Origin: Nakamurella sp. A5-74
Lineage (GTDB): Bacteria > Actinomycetota > Actinomycetes > Mycobacteriales > Nakamurellaceae
Assembly: GCF_040438885.1 (NCBI RefSeq)
Contig: NZ_CP159218.1
Coordinates: 186,001-250,000, forward strand
Reading direction: 5' to 3'
Length of the DNA: 64,000 nucleotides
Made by a program: the position numbers and the translations under genes. Under the pieces are notes generated by a model. The model did no database searches. It was not told the origin of the DNA and saw nothing but the letters and a program-made list of their open reading frames with translations. Below, piece after piece: positions 1-11,500 of this stretch. How positions within the stretch are numbered: position 1 is the stretch's first letter; every line of letters begins with the position of its first letter.

Positions 1-579
1 GTGTGGCGGACCAAAAGACTGTCAGCATTGCTGAAGACCGCAACCGGCCGGCTGGCGACGGACCCCGACTGGCCGGACGAATTCGTGCTCGACCCGTCCA
101 CTCTGGGCAAGCGGCAGCACATTCTGGCCATGATCGGTCCGCAGATCCGCGAGTGTGCACGGCGCGGGTTCGCCGCCGTCGAGATCGACAACCTCGACAC
201 CTTCACCCGGTTCACCTCCCGCACCACTGGCCTGGTGACGAGGTCGGGAGCGATGGCATTGGCGCGCGAGTACGTGGCGATCGCTCACGGGGCCGGGCTT
301 GTGATCGCGCAGAAGAACACCGTCGAGCTGGGATCGGCCGGCCGCCGCTCGATCGGCTTCGACTTCGCCGTGGTCGAGGAGTGCTTCGTCTACCGGGAGT
401 GCGGCTCCTTCATCTCGGTCTACGGGGCGCGTGTGCTGGAGATCGAGTACTCGGATTCTTTGAGCCGCAGCAGCTTCGCGCAGGTGTGTGGGTCCCGGGA
501 CCGGGCGACCAGAACCATCCTGCGGGACCGCGACCTGCGCGCCGCGGGGCGTCCGGGTCACCTGTACCGCTCCTGCTGA
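1..579 (+). CDS. GH114-like endo-alpha-1,4-polygalactosaminidase family protein, 5' partial
   Basis: This is the C-terminal part of a protein resembling the GH114/TM1410 TIM-barrel glycosidase family, which acts on galactosaminogalactan-type polymers. Recognisable pieces are a WPDEFVLDP stretch, an acidic strand GFAAVEIDNLDTF near residues 57-69 and the IAQKN strand near residues 102-106, all characteristic of the family. The frame is open from the first base, so the true start and any signal peptide probably lie upstream of the window. It ends about 35 bp before the convergent phosphatase gene. Substrate assignment rests on family resemblance only; no close activity can be claimed. Confidence 0.65.
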   Translation: MWRTKRLSALLKTATGRLATDPDWPDEFVLDPSTLGKRQHILAMIGPQIRECARRGFAAVEIDNLDTFTRFTSRTTGLVTRSGAMALAREYVAIAHGAGLVIAQKNTVELGSAGRRSIGFDFAVVEECFVYRECGSFISVYGARVLEIEYSDSLSRSSFAQVCGSRDRATRTILRDRDLRAAGRPGHLYRSC

Positions 580-613
580 TCCCGCCAGCCGGTGCGCCAC
601 CGTGGCCCTCGCC

Positions 614-1450
614 TCAGGTCTCGGATGCCGCTTCCCGAGCCTGGCGCCAGAGCTCACTGAGCTCGTCGGCGACGCCGGGTGCGGCCAGCAGCACGCCGCC
701 CCCGGCCGGCCAGGTGGTGTCCTGCCCCGACTCGTCGAGACAACGGGCCCCGGCTTCGAGTCCGATGAGGATCGCCGCCTGGTTGTCGATGGGGGAGAAC
801 CGCCCGATGATGGCACCCGCGGCGCGGCCGGCGCCGACCTGGGCCAACGTCAGGGCCGACGAGCCCATGATCCTGGCCGTGCACGAGCGGTCCGCCAGCA
901 ACCCGATCATCGCGCTGGTGCCGGGCCACGGCCGATGGCTCAGCAGCTCGGTGGTGAACACCGTCCCGGCGAGCGAGGTGGTGCTCGAGGCGCGCAGTGG
1001 CTCCCACTCCTGGGTGGGTCGGAAGTGTTCGTCCAGGGCGATCCGCCAGGCGCCGCCCCCGCGCTGTCCGACCAACACCTCGCGTCGGGTCGGATGCGCG
1101 ATCACTCCCCACGCAGGCCCAGTGGAATCCCTGGCGCACAACGAGAACGAGCTCCACCCGAGATCGTGGGCGAAGTTGGTGGTGCCGTCAACGGGGTCGC
1201 AGTACCAACTGATCGACGCGTCGTCAGCGCCGGTCGCGCCGAACTCCTCGCCGACGAACCGGTGCTCGGGGAAACGCGCGGCGACGGCTGCCCGCACGGT
1301 CTGCTCGATGGACGTGTCGAGTTCGGTGACGAGATCGGCGGCATGCGCCTTGGTGGTGATCGTCTGCGCCCGGTGGGTGGCGATCTGCCGAGCCGCGTCG
1401 CACGCCAACTCCAGCGCCAGAGCGGTCTGCTCGTCCGGCGGCGGTGTCAC
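614..1450 (-). CDS. inositol monophosphatase family phosphatase
   Basis: A 278-residue member of the Mg2+-dependent, Li+-sensitive phosphatase superfamily (inositol monophosphatase, histidinol-phosphatase HisN, CysQ relatives). The metal-binding signature is intact: GEEFG at residues 67-71, DPVDGTTNF at 85-93, and the second Asp in SPIDNQAA at about residue 222. Length is normal for the family. Its start overlaps the end of the preceding phosphodiesterase gene by 4 bp, so it is the last gene of the ABC-transporter operon. In that setting hydrolysis of an inositol phosphate or another sugar phosphate released from an imported phosphodiester is the simplest reading, but the exact substrate is inference. 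Confidence 0.88.
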   Translation of the reverse strand: MTPPPDEQTALALELACDAARQIATHRAQTITTKAHAADLVTELDTSIEQTVRAAVAARFPEHRFVGEEFGATGADDASISWYCDPVDGTTNFAHDLGWSSFSLCARDSTGPAWGVIAHPTRREVLVGQRGGGAWRIALDEHFRPTQEWEPLRASSTTSLAGTVFTTELLSHRPWPGTSAMIGLLADRSCTARIMGSSALTLAQVGAGRAAGAIIGRFSPIDNQAAILIGLEAGARCLDESGQDTTWPAGGGVLLAAPGVADELSELWRQAREAASET

Positions 1451-2168
1451 CGGATCAGCCCCACGGCAGGTGCCGCGTCGGATGTTGCACCGGCGATCAC
1501 CGAGAGCAGCAGCGCGATCTGGTTGGAGATCACCGCATCGGCGCCGAGGTCCAATACCGCGCGCATGGCATCTTCGTCATCGACCGTCCACACCGAGACC
1601 AACATTCCCCGCGCGTGCATGCGCTCCAGCATCTCAGGGGTCAGCAGCAGGAAGTACGGGTTGAAGTACTCCGGCCGGAGCCAGCCGAGCAAGTCCTCCG
1701 TCGGCTCCGCGCGTTCGGCCCAGCTCAGCGCGATCCGGGCACCGGGGGCATGGGAGCGCAGCGGCACGCAGTGGCCGGCGAACAGCATCCGGTCCAGCTC
1801 GCCGGCCTTCGCCAACACGTCATGGGCGACAGGTCCGGCCTGCGCCTCCGGCAGGTCCACCATCAACTGCCCGTCGTAGCGCACGGCCAGCTCAGCGGCC
1901 TCGGCCAGGTCGGGTAGGCGTTGGCCGGCGGGGTCGACCAGCGTGCGCACCTCATGACGGGTGAGCGAGGCGAAAGTCTCCGGCCGGTTCCACAGTCGGG
2001 TGAGGTCAGCGTCGTGCAGCAGCATCGGAGCGCCGTCACTCGTCAGCCGCACGTCGATCTCGACCATCGGAGCGCCGGCACGGAACGCTGCTTCGATACC
2101 GACGAGGGTGTTCTCGGGGTGCCCGATCGGATCGCCGCGATGGGCGACGGCCAGCACGTCGCCGCTCA

Positions 2169-2169
<1 letters not shown>
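1447..2169 (-). CDS. glycerophosphodiester phosphodiesterase (cytoplasmic GDPD)
   Basis: A 240-residue GDPD-family TIM-barrel enzyme that hydrolyses glycerophosphodiesters to glycerol-3-phosphate plus an alcohol. Catalytic and metal motifs are all visible: HRG at residues 10-12, PENT at 18-21, EID at 37-39, and HD at 52-53. There is no signal peptide, so it acts in the cytosol, consistent with a neighbouring importer delivering intact substrate. Its ATG overlaps the stop codon of the ABC ATPase gene by one base pattern (ATGA-type coupling), and it is itself coupled to the phosphatase gene downstream. Confidence 0.92.
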
Positions 2170-3217
<1,048 letters not shown>

Positions 3218-3221
<4 letters not shown>

Positions 3222-4144
3222 TTGAGTTGGAATCCTTCCGCCAGGTGCCCGCCGAGAATATGCTTGCGCACCAACAGCAGCAACGCGATGCTCGGCACCG
3301 TCAGCACGATCGCGAAGACGGCAGCGGCCTGTGCCGGGTAGTTGTCGACGAGGGTGTACATCACGGTGGGCATCGTCCCGGCATCGCTGCCGCCCACCAG
3401 GTAGGTGCCCTGCGCCTCGTCGAAGCAGGCCAGGAACGACAGGATCACCGCGACCGCGATGCCGGGAACGGCCCGCGGCAGGGTGATCGCCCGGAACGTC
3501 CGCCAGGCACCGGCGCCGGCATCCCGGGCGGCTTCGAGCAGGCTCGGTGGCACGGACGCGAAGGCCGCTGCGGGGATCCACACCATGGTGACGACGGTCC
3601 CGAGCAGCTGCACGATGATGATCCCGGTCTGGGTCTCCATCAGGTTCAGCGCGTACAGCAGGGTGGCCAGTGAGGTGAACAGACCCATCCGGGGAAAAGC
3701 GTTGGTGGCGAACAGTCCGAGCAGCACGACGCGGCGTCCCGGGAAGTTGCGGCGGCCGATCGCGTAGGCCGCCGGCAGACAGACCAGTGCGGACAGCACC
3801 GTCGCGAGCACGGCGTACTTGAGGCTCAGCCAGAATGCCCGGCCGAGTCCGGGTTGGGTGAACACCTTGCTCCACCACGACAGCGTCCACTTCTGCGGCA
3901 GCAACGACGGGGCCCGCCAGTTGTCGGAGAACGCCGACAACGCCAGCCACACCAGCGGTCCGAGGACGAACATGACCAGCACGGCCGAGGCGATCACCCC
4001 GAGCGCGCCGAACAGCACCCGTCGCGTTCGTTCTCCGCTGGTGAGCATCCGCCGGGACGGGCTGATGGCGATGCGCGCCAACGGTTTCTGCTCGGGTTCC
4101 GCCGCGACCTGATCGGTCAGCACGGTCGGATTCAGCGCTGTCAC
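3218..4144 (-). CDS. ABC importer permease, second subunit (PotC/PhnV-like)
   Basis: A 308-residue inner-membrane permease with about six hydrophobic helices and the cytoplasmic coupling loop EAARDAGAGAWRTFRAITLP, the EAA motif that docks on the ATPase. The GTG at 4144 overlaps the stop of the first permease gene by 4 bp and gives a normal N-terminal tail before the first helix (about residues 46-66). Its end overlaps the ATPase start by 4 bp, so translation is coupled through the operon. The family moves polyamines, Fe3+, thiamine, phosphonates or phosphorylated compounds; the gene itself does not reveal the ligand. Confidence 0.9.
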
Positions 4145-5121
4145 GACCCCACCACCGAGGACGATCTGGCCTGCCGGGCGTTGGCCCAGACGTACGCCCA
4201 GCCGATCAGGATCGCCAGTGCGAACACCACGACGGCCATGGCCTGGGCGTCCTGGGGCAGCAGGTAGGCGGTGTAATTGGTCTGCATGTCCACGCCGAGC
4301 ATGGTGGGGGAGGCCGGGCCGATCATGAACGGCACCGTGAACGAACCGAGCACCCCCACGCCGGTGAAGGTGGCCACGATGACCGTCGGCACGGTCGCCA
4401 TCGGCAGCATCACCGACCACACGGTCCGACTCATCGAGGCCCCGGCGTCCCGGGCGGCGTGGATCAACGCGTCCGGGACGGAGGCGACCCCGGAGGAGAT
4501 CAGCAGCACGGCGAACGGCAGCGAGACCCAGATCTGGCCGACGATGATGCCGGAGGTGTGGTAGCTCAGCGGCGACAGGTCCAGGCCGAGCAGTTGGCCG
4601 GCGCTGCCCCAGAACCCGGTGGCCAGGTAGAAGTTCCGGATCGCGTACGCGCCGATCACCACGGGGATGAACAGCGGCACGATGGCGATGCCGGTGAGGA
4701 TCTGACCCCACCGGCTGCCGGACAGCCTGGCGTACAGGGCGATCGCCCAGGCCACCACGGTGACGACCGCGACCGTGACGACGGTGACGGTGATCGTCAC
4801 CCACAGATCGCGCACGAAGGCCGGGTCGGCGAAGATCTTCCCGAACACGTCGAACGTCGGTGAGCCGCCGTTCTGCAGCACCGACAACGACAGTGTGGTG
4901 GCCATGCTGTTGGCGCCGCCGGTGTAGCCGAGGGAGAACAGGATCCCGGAGACGACCGGAATGCCGATGAACACCACCATCACCAGCACCGGTGGCGAGA
5001 CCATCAGCCAGCCGAGGCCCACCCGACGCAGGCGGCGGCCCCAGGCACTGTCCCGGGCGCGCAGCGGTGTGTCCGGTGCGTCCGGGACCGGTTCTGGCGA
5101 CGTCTTCGGCGACGTCATCAT
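4141..5121 (-). CDS. ABC importer permease, first subunit (PotB/PhnU-like)
   Basis: A 326-residue permease with about six transmembrane helices and an EAA-like loop IHAARDAGASMSRTVWSVML. Two adjacent ATG codons lie at 5121 and 5118; I used 5121, which leaves 11 bp after the substrate-binding-protein stop. A longer start at 5157 would overlap that gene by 25 bp and has no obvious ribosome-binding site. It pairs with the second permease to form the transport channel. Confidence 0.88.
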   Translation of the reverse strand: MMTSPKTSPEPVPDAPDTPLRARDSAWGRRLRRVGLGWLMVSPPVLVMVVFIGIPVVSGILFSLGYTGGANSMATTLSLSVLQNGGSPTFDVFGKIFADPAFVRDLWVTITVTVVTVAVVTVVAWAIALYARLSGSRWGQILTGIAIVPLFIPVVIGAYAIRNFYLATGFWGSAGQLLGLDLSPLSYHTSGIIVGQIWVSLPFAVLLISSGVASVPDALIHAARDAGASMSRTVWSVMLPMATVPTVIVATFTGVGVLGSFTVPFMIGPASPTMLGVDMQTNYTAYLLPQDAQAMAVVVFALAILIGWAYVWANARQARSSSVVGS

Positions 5122-5132
5122 GTCGACCACGA

Positions 5133-6419
5133 TCAGCCGCTGACCGTTGCGGCCCACTGCTTCTGCAGGTCTGCGTTGGTCTTGGACTCGAACTCCGGGC
5201 GCAGGTCCTGGGTGTCGATCCCGGCGAAGGCGCCCTGCGCGTCACTGGGCAGCGCATCGATGGGGATGGCCGGGAACCCGGCGATCGTCGTCACGATGGT
5301 GGCCTGCTGCTCCGGCTGCAGCAGCCAGTTCACGAACGCCGCAGCCGCGGCCTTGTGCTTGCTGCCCTTGATGATCGTCAGGAACGTGGATCCGCCGGTG
5401 AACGACGGCTCGGAGATCTGCACGACCTTGTACTGGGCGCCCAGCGTGCCGCCCTTCTGGGCCGACAGGAACTGGTCCGACCAGACGGGGGCCATCTCGA
5501 TCTCACCCTTGCCCAGCAGGTCGAGCACGGCCTGGTTCCCCTGCGGATAGGTCTGCTGGTACATCGAAGGAGTGAGCTCCTTGAGGGCTGCCAGGCCCGG
5601 CGCGAAGTTCGCATCCAGCGCGGCGTCGTAGGAGGTCTGCATCTTGGTCAGTGCGTCGGCCGGGATTCCGGCCGCGACCACGGTCTGGACGAAGCTGCTC
5701 CCGGAACCGCCGGTCGCCGGGCTGTTGTAGGTGAACTTGCCGGGGTTGGCCTTGATCCACGCGACCAGCGCATCCAGCGTGGTGGGCGGTGCGGTGATCT
5801 TGGTGGAGTCGTAGGCCAGCAGCACGGCCGAGCCGCGGAACGGGACGGCGGAGTTCTGCTGGGCGGCCAGCTGATCCGCGCTGACGTTCACCAGGCTCGG
5901 CACGTCAGTGGCGGTGACCGGCTCGGCGATGCCCGCCTGGACGGCGGCCTGCGAGAAGTTGTCGGTGAGGTCGACCGAGGGCTCCTTGCCGGCCTTGAGG
6001 GCGGCGCCGACCTTGGCCACGTCGAGGTTGGCATTGGCGCTGTGGGTGTCGAAGGTGAAGTTGATGGTGACGCTGGGGCAGGCCGTCTTCCATGCGGGGA
6101 GCAGCGTCTTCTGCCACAGGTCCTGGATGTTCACGTCGCCGCCGGAGGCGAAGGTGAAGGTGTCCGCGTCGGTGGGGCAGGTGAATGCCGCCTTGGTGTA
6201 CTTGCCGGCGGCCGAGCTCGCCGGGGCCGACGAGTTCGTCGCGTCCCCGCTGGAGGCAGAGGTCGACGAGTCGCCGCTGGTGGCCGGCGCCGCCGCTGCA
6301 GTCGACGGCGCGGCAGCGGGGGTGTTCGACCCGCCGGCAATGTCGGTGGAGCCACCGCACGCGGCGAGCAGCACGGTGAGTGCGACAGCACCCGGGACCA
6401 CGATCTTGACTGCACGCAC
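5133..6419 (-). CDS. ABC importer substrate-binding lipoprotein (SBP family 1/8-like)
   Basis: A 428-residue exported binding protein. The N-terminus has a basic start, hydrophobic stretch and lipobox LLAAC, so it should be a membrane-anchored lipoprotein; a Ser/Ala/Thr-rich linker of about 50 residues follows before the periplasmic-binding-like fold. I chose the GTG at 6419 rather than the in-frame ATG at 6431 because a GGAGG lies at 6425-6429, five bases upstream of that GTG and inside the longer frame. It is the first gene of the operon with two permeases, ATPase, GDPD and phosphatase, so the ligand may be a glycerophosphodiester or sugar-phosphate (inference from context). Confidence 0.88.
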   Translation of the reverse strand: MRAVKIVVPGAVALTVLLAACGGSTDIAGGSNTPAAAPSTAAAAPATSGDSSTSASSGDATNSSAPASSAAGKYTKAAFTCPTDADTFTFASGGDVNIQDLWQKTLLPAWKTACPSVTINFTFDTHSANANLDVAKVGAALKAGKEPSVDLTDNFSQAAVQAGIAEPVTATDVPSLVNVSADQLAAQQNSAVPFRGSAVLLAYDSTKITAPPTTLDALVAWIKANPGKFTYNSPATGGSGSSFVQTVVAAGIPADALTKMQTSYDAALDANFAPGLAALKELTPSMYQQTYPQGNQAVLDLLGKGEIEMAPVWSDQFLSAQKGGTLGAQYKVVQISEPSFTGGSTFLTIIKGSKHKAAAAAFVNWLLQPEQQATIVTTIAGFPAIPIDALPSDAQGAFAGIDTQDLRPEFESKTNADLQKQWAATVSG

Positions 6420-6550
6420 GGCGACCTCCATTGGTGTGCCCGGGCAAGTTGCTGGGGCAGATCATCGTCGATCTCCCCGGTGGCTGCCAGTCGAGGCCCG
6501 GGTGTCCTGCGGGTGAATGGCTCCCCAATGGGTGATCCGCGCGCACTGTC

Positions 6551-6714
6551 TGTGATCGAGTGAGCGACTTCCCGCTGATCGAGCCAGCTACTTCCCCGTT
6601 GATCGAGCAAGCGACGAAGGAGCGCGTCGAGACCCATGCGATCGACCCGCCCCGTCGTTCAGCACACGACTCTGAGATGGTCGAGCAAGCGACGAAGGAG
6701 CGCGTCGAGACCCC
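6551..6714. repeat. interspersed GATCGAGC...GTCGAGA repeat cluster 1
   Basis: Two good copies (about 6599-6635 and 6677-6714) of a roughly 35-bp element with core gagcaagcgacgaaggagcg followed by cgtcgagac, plus partial copies before them. The same family recurs at about 26.3-26.6, 31.1-31.2 and 40.28-40.48 kb. It lies between genes transcribed away from it or ending at it, as REP-like extragenic repeats do. Confidence 0.8.
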
Positions 6715-6741
6715 ATCCCGCAACAGATCGCCGCTCACACT

Positions 6742-6783
6742 GGTGCCCCCGCCCGACCCGACAGGAGGTCGAACGGGGGCACC
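6742..6783. terminator. GC-rich hairpin, probable transcription terminator
   Basis: A perfect 10-bp inverted repeat, ggtgcccccg at 6742-6751 and cgggggcacc at 6774-6783, with further pairing inside the 22-nt loop. It sits downstream of the minus-strand HIRAN/kinase operon and has no T-tract, as is common for actinobacterial terminators. Confidence 0.6.
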
Positions 6784-6898
6784 GGTACGTGGCGAGTCAG
6801 AACAGGCTCACGCAGTTGTCGATCCCGGCGATGCTGCCGGCCTGTTGGCGAGGTCTTTCCAGAATCTGTCGCCGGCCGCGCGGCTACGCCGTCGAACC

Positions 6899-7636
6899 TC
6901 AGTCGCCCGCTGGGCCGGCGAGGACGGCCTCCACTCGACACAGCAACTTCAGATGCGAGGGTGCATCGAGATTGACCAGCTCGGCGATGACCGACAGTGA
7001 ACGTGCTCGGCCACGAAGCTCATGGAGATCCTCGAGCAGCCATTCCGGTACGTAGCCGACGGGACGGCCATCGACAACGGCAACGAGCATCGCGCGGTCG
7101 TTGTAGGCATTGGCCGGATCCGGACGAAGCTCCAGGCGCTGCCCGAGAGCGACGCCGGCGAGAGCTTCTTCGGCCCCGGGCAGGTAGCGGATCCCCGATG
7201 CGAAGAATCGACTGACAAGTGGTCCACCCGGTATCTGGCGGAGGTCGTCAACTACATGAAAGGTGTCGGTCGCCCGGGAACCACCAGTTCGTAGTAGCAC
7301 CTCGACAGGGGTGTCGAGGGCTTCGTCCAGCCCGATCCAGCGCAGGTACTCCCGATATGAGTCCCGGTGCCGGGACATCACTCGGTTCCGGAAGAAGGAA
7401 GGGAGGCGGCCGGGCCCGTAGAGACGTTCGAGATCGGGGAACTGCGCGAGCGGTCGGAAGGCGCCGTCGTCTCGTGCCCCGTCGAGGTACCGAAAAGTGA
7501 ACATCCCGTCGGCCAGCTCCACGAGTTCACCGACGCGACGGAACACTCGAGTGTCAGGATTCTGCCAGATCAGCAGCAAGGTCCGGGGATGGCCGGTCTC
7601 AGCAGCGACGCCAACGGCAGAGACTTCAGCGGACAT
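6899..7636 (-). CDS. HipA N-subdomain-like protein fused to a HIRAN domain
   Basis: A 245-residue protein. Residues 1-110 resemble the small N-terminal subdomain of HipA kinases (VFRRVGELVEL, an F-RYLDGA strand, then LPSFFRNRVMSRHRDSY), the part that exists as the separate protein HipS in HipBST systems. Residues ~125-225 form a HIRAN domain (FHVVDDLRQIPGG, then RLELRPDPANAYNDRAMLV and GYVPEWL), a fold that in eukaryotic HLTF binds 3' DNA ends. It overlaps the end of the upstream HipA-like kinase gene by 11 bp. The two together look like a split HipA toxin module in which the regulatory subdomain carries a DNA-binding HIRAN domain. Function of the fusion is inference. Confidence 0.75.
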   Translation of the reverse strand: MSAEVSAVGVAAETGHPRTLLLIWQNPDTRVFRRVGELVELADGMFTFRYLDGARDDGAFRPLAQFPDLERLYGPGRLPSFFRNRVMSRHRDSYREYLRWIGLDEALDTPVEVLLRTGGSRATDTFHVVDDLRQIPGGPLVSRFFASGIRYLPGAEEALAGVALGQRLELRPDPANAYNDRAMLVAVVDGRPVGYVPEWLLEDLHELRGRARSLSVIAELVNLDAPSHLKLLCRVEAVLAGPAGD

Positions 7637-8513
7637 CGAGCAACCTCCTCCGGTTCACGGTCAACAGCCTGTGGCAGAACATAGCGCTCGTCTCCGACAG
7701 TACGTCGGCGGACACCTGACGGATCTCGTCCCGGACCTGGTCCTGGTCCACGTCGGCGAGCGCATCGAGCCAGTGCCGCTCGGCATCGGGATGCGCCATC
7801 CGGAGCGCACCATGTGCGACCTCCACCAGCGAAGGTCGTCCGGCGAAGTGATGACTCCGTCCACGCTCGGCCCAGCGCCGTAGCGCCTCTGGATCAGCGC
7901 TGAGCGCCGCGTGCCGGGCCGGGGATTCCTGAAACCCCAGCCCGTTGCCGTGATCGAACGACGGAGCCAGTCGTAGCGATCCATCGGGGGCCTCGATGGC
8001 CCCCCAGTTCTCGTGGTGTCTGTCCCGGCCGGCAACCCAGGCGTCAAGGAGGACATAGGACGCCCAGACGTCGAACGCACTGAACGATGTCGGCCGTGCC
8101 ACGAATGACAGTCCCGGCATGCCGTCGAGGGCCCCGTGTACCGCACTCAGCGTGTAGCGAGGATTCGACCGCGAAACTGATTCGTCGTAGGTGCCGTCCC
8201 CGCGAGCGAGCAGCTCGTTCCCGGCCACCAGCCGCTCGTCGCGCTCGACCATGGACAGGGACAACACCCCGTGGTGACCGGAGAGTCGGGCCGGCCTGAC
8301 CTGAGCGGCGGGAACCCCGAGCATGCCGGCAAGCCTCCAGGTGATCCACTCAGCCCAGTCCTCGCCGCGTACCACCTCGTTCTTGACCCGGCAGGATTTG
8401 AACAGCCATCGCTGACCGTCCGGATCCTCCAGCCAGCGCTTGTCCTTGGTGCCCATCGGCTCGTCGTCCACGACCGTCCAGTCGGTGACGTCCACCGATT
8501 CCCATGAAGACAT
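7626..8513 (-). CDS. HipA-like/HipT-like Ser/Thr kinase
   Basis: A 295-residue protein that corresponds to the kinase core of HipA without its N-terminal subdomain. Catalytic features are the nucleotide-binding Lys in WLFKS (about residue 39), the catalytic loop GRDRHHENW at 162-170 (Asp164, Asn169) and the metal Asp in SFDHGN (Asp187). HipA relatives phosphorylate tRNA synthetases or other targets and act as growth-arresting toxins. The start is ATG 8513, where MSSWESVDV begins the conserved region; longer starts run over non-conserved sequence. No Xre/HipB antitoxin gene lies next to it; the downstream HipS/HIRAN gene may serve as the partner. Confidence 0.78.
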   Translation of the reverse strand: MSSWESVDVTDWTVVDDEPMGTKDKRWLEDPDGQRWLFKSCRVKNEVVRGEDWAEWITWRLAGMLGVPAAQVRPARLSGHHGVLSLSMVERDERLVAGNELLARGDGTYDESVSRSNPRYTLSAVHGALDGMPGLSFVARPTSFSAFDVWASYVLLDAWVAGRDRHHENWGAIEAPDGSLRLAPSFDHGNGLGFQESPARHAALSADPEALRRWAERGRSHHFAGRPSLVEVAHGALRMAHPDAERHWLDALADVDQDQVRDEIRQVSADVLSETSAMFCHRLLTVNRRRLLDVR

Positions 8514-8575
8514 GCGATCAGTGTCCGGCACCGCACCGACAGCAAGTCGAGCGCGCGCACCCGGCAGCCCACGAC

Positions 8576-11500
8576 TCAGTCCAGCAACGCCCGCAGGTCG
8601 TCCACACCCATTGCGGTGCTGACGAAGTCGGACTCGTCCACCACTCGGCGGAACAGGTCGCGTTTGGTCTCCTGCAGCTCCAGCACTTTCTGCTCGATGG
8701 TGTCCGCGGAGATCAGGCGGTACACCATGACGGGCTTGTCCTGGCCGATGCGGTGGGTGCGGTCGATGGCCTGCGCCTCGGCAGCCGGGTTCCACCACGG
8801 GTCCAGGATGAAGACGTAGTCCGCAGCAGTCAGGTTCAGACCGAAACCGCCCGCCTTGAGACTGATCAGGAACGCCGGCGCGTCACCGTCGACGAACTCG
8901 GCGATCCGCTGCTGACGGTTGCGGGTCCGCCCGTCGAGGTAGCTGTAGCGGATCCCCTCGGCGTCCAGTCGTGTTCGCGCCAACTTCAGGTAGTCGGTGA
9001 ACTGACTGAACACCAGGGCGCGGTGACCCTCGGCGGCCAGCTCGACGAGGTGCTCGACCAGCAGCTCGATCTTCGCCGACGGGATCCCAGGTGGGCTGCC
9101 CTCGACCAGGTCGGTCGAGAGTGCGAGGCGGCGCAGTCGGGTGAGGGCCGCGAGCATCTGGATGCGGCCGGCGCCGGAGGTCTCGTCGGCCTCGAGCAGA
9201 CCCAGAACGAGCTGCCGTTCCCGCTGCAGACGTGTCTGGTAGGCGCGCTGGTGCTGGGGCGCGAGCTCGACGGTGAGTACCTGCTCCTGCTTCGCCGGGA
9301 GGTCGAGCGCCACCCGATCCTTGGTACGGCGCAGCATGAACGGACGAATACGACCGCGCAGCACTGCCAGCAGCTCAGGATCCCGGCCACTCTCGATCGG
9401 CAGCGCGTAATCGGTTCGGAACCGCTCCGGATCGGGAAACATCCCCGGTGCGACGAGGGAGAGCATCGACCACAGGTCCATCATCGAGTTCTCCAGCGGT
9501 GTGCCGGTCATGGCGATCGTCGTGCTCGCGTTCAACCGCCGGACTGCCTGGTAGGCCTTGGACTGCCGGTTCTTCACCTGCTGAGCTTCGTCCAGGATCA
9601 CCAGATCCCAGTCCAGGGAACGATAGTCGGCGTCCTCGAGGCGCAGCAGAGCGTACGACGTGATCACCACGTCCGACGCGGCATGCAGGTCGGCCAGCGG
9701 CTCGGCCCGGCGGGCACCGGTGGCGGTCACCGCGGTCACCCGCAGGCCTGGAGCGAACTTGCCGGCCTCCACCACCCAGTTGCCGACCACCGACGTCGGC
9801 GCCACCACCAGGACCTTGGCCACCGGGCGGGTCTCCCGCAGATGCAGCATCAGCGCGAGCCCCTGCACGGTTTTTCCCAGGCCCATGTCGTCGGCCAGGA
9901 CACCACCGAGCCCGAGGTCGACCAGCCGGCACAGCCAGCCGAAGCCGTCCTGCTGGTACGGGCGCAACTCTGCCTGCAGCGCAACGGGTACGGGTACGGG
10001 CTCCGCCGGCACGTGCTGCAGCTTCGTCACGAGCTCGCGCCAACGCTGCGACTGCTCGGTGACGACGCCGAGTGTCACCAGTTCCTCCCACAGCCCCGCC
10101 TGCAGCACGCTCAGCCGCGGTTTCCCGGTCTGGGGATCCAGCATCAGCCTTGCCTGCTCGATCAGGTGGGCCAGACGATGGAACTCCGGCCGATCCAGAT
10201 CGACGATCAGGCCGTCGTCCAGGATCAGCGGCTCTCCGATCGCCAGTGCCTGGAACACCTTGGCGAAGGGAATCTCGATGCCCTCCAACGTGATCCGTAC
10301 AGCGAGGTCGAACCAGTCACGGGTGTCGCTGTCGCTGACTCCCAGCTCGATCACCGGCGCGTCCACGGCTTCCCGGTAGTCGGGGACCATGTCGTCCACC
10401 TCGACCTCGACCCCGGCGGCGCGCAGAGCGGGAACTGTCACCGCGACGACGTCGACCAGCGCCCGACCGGACACCGCCGAACCCGAGATCGGGTCGGAGG
10501 GGTCCGTGGGGACGTCGAGGCCTGGGAGTCCCGTGGGCAGGTTCTGAACGGCCTCCTGCTCGAGCGTGGGGTTGCGGAACGGCTCGCCGGACGGCCTGGA
10601 AGCGTTCGCGCTCAGCCGACGATCGCCGATCGGGTAGTCGAAGAACCACTCCAGGACAGCCCGGTGCGGTCCGATCAGCTTGACGTGCAACCGCAGGCGG
10701 GGCGGTTCGGGCTCGAGCAGCTCGACGGAGTCGTCGGAGGAGATGACGTCGATCTCCTCCCGCAGGGTCGGCAGGTAGCCGGTCAGGAACCACGGCAGTT
10801 CGTCGGCCGGAATCACCGCCGGCGCACTGATCAACCGGAAGAACGCCTCCGGCGGGTCGGAAGCGAAGCGCCACAGGGTGAGTCGACCGTCGGGTGCATC
10901 CTCGGGAAGTTGCGCGAGGCCGAGCGGAATCGCGCTCCCGACGACGACTACCGGTCCGTCGGGCATGGTCACCGGACCGGCGAACTCGCCACTGAGCTGC
11001 ACGTCGGCACCCGCTCGGCGCAGGTCGAGGAAGGTCCGCAGCGGTTCCTTGATCAGCCGGACCGCTGTCGACGTCGGGCCGGTGCCGCTGACGAGGCTGA
11101 CGCCTGCTCGGGTGAGTCGGTTGAGATACCGCCAGATCCCGGGACCGACGGCGTCCAGGTAAACCGGCTGTGCGCCGTAGCCGTAACCGTAGTAGTTGTC
11201 CGGGTTTGCCGCCGCCTGCAGTTCGGTCAGCACCGGGGCAGCAGGGTGACGGTCGAAGGATCGGCCGTAGCCCGGGGAGAACTGGCTCCAGGAGATCGCG
11301 CTTTTGGACCAGGTGCCGGACTTGGTGCGGCCGTGCACGGTCAACTTGAGCCGCCGCCGACCGTCACGATCGGAGGCAACTTCGAAGCGCAGCGCCAGCG
11401 GGTCCGGTAGGCCGGGCTGCGTTCTGCCGCGGCCGCCTGAGGCGGTGGCGCTGCTCGGTCCACCGAGGGTCCGCTCCCAGTCCGCCTTCCGGGGGGTGTG

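Noticed and set aside
8504-11410. Long plus-strand open frame of 968 codons
   Set aside because: It lies wholly antisense to the SNF2 helicase gene, has no domain, and reflects high-GC codon structure.
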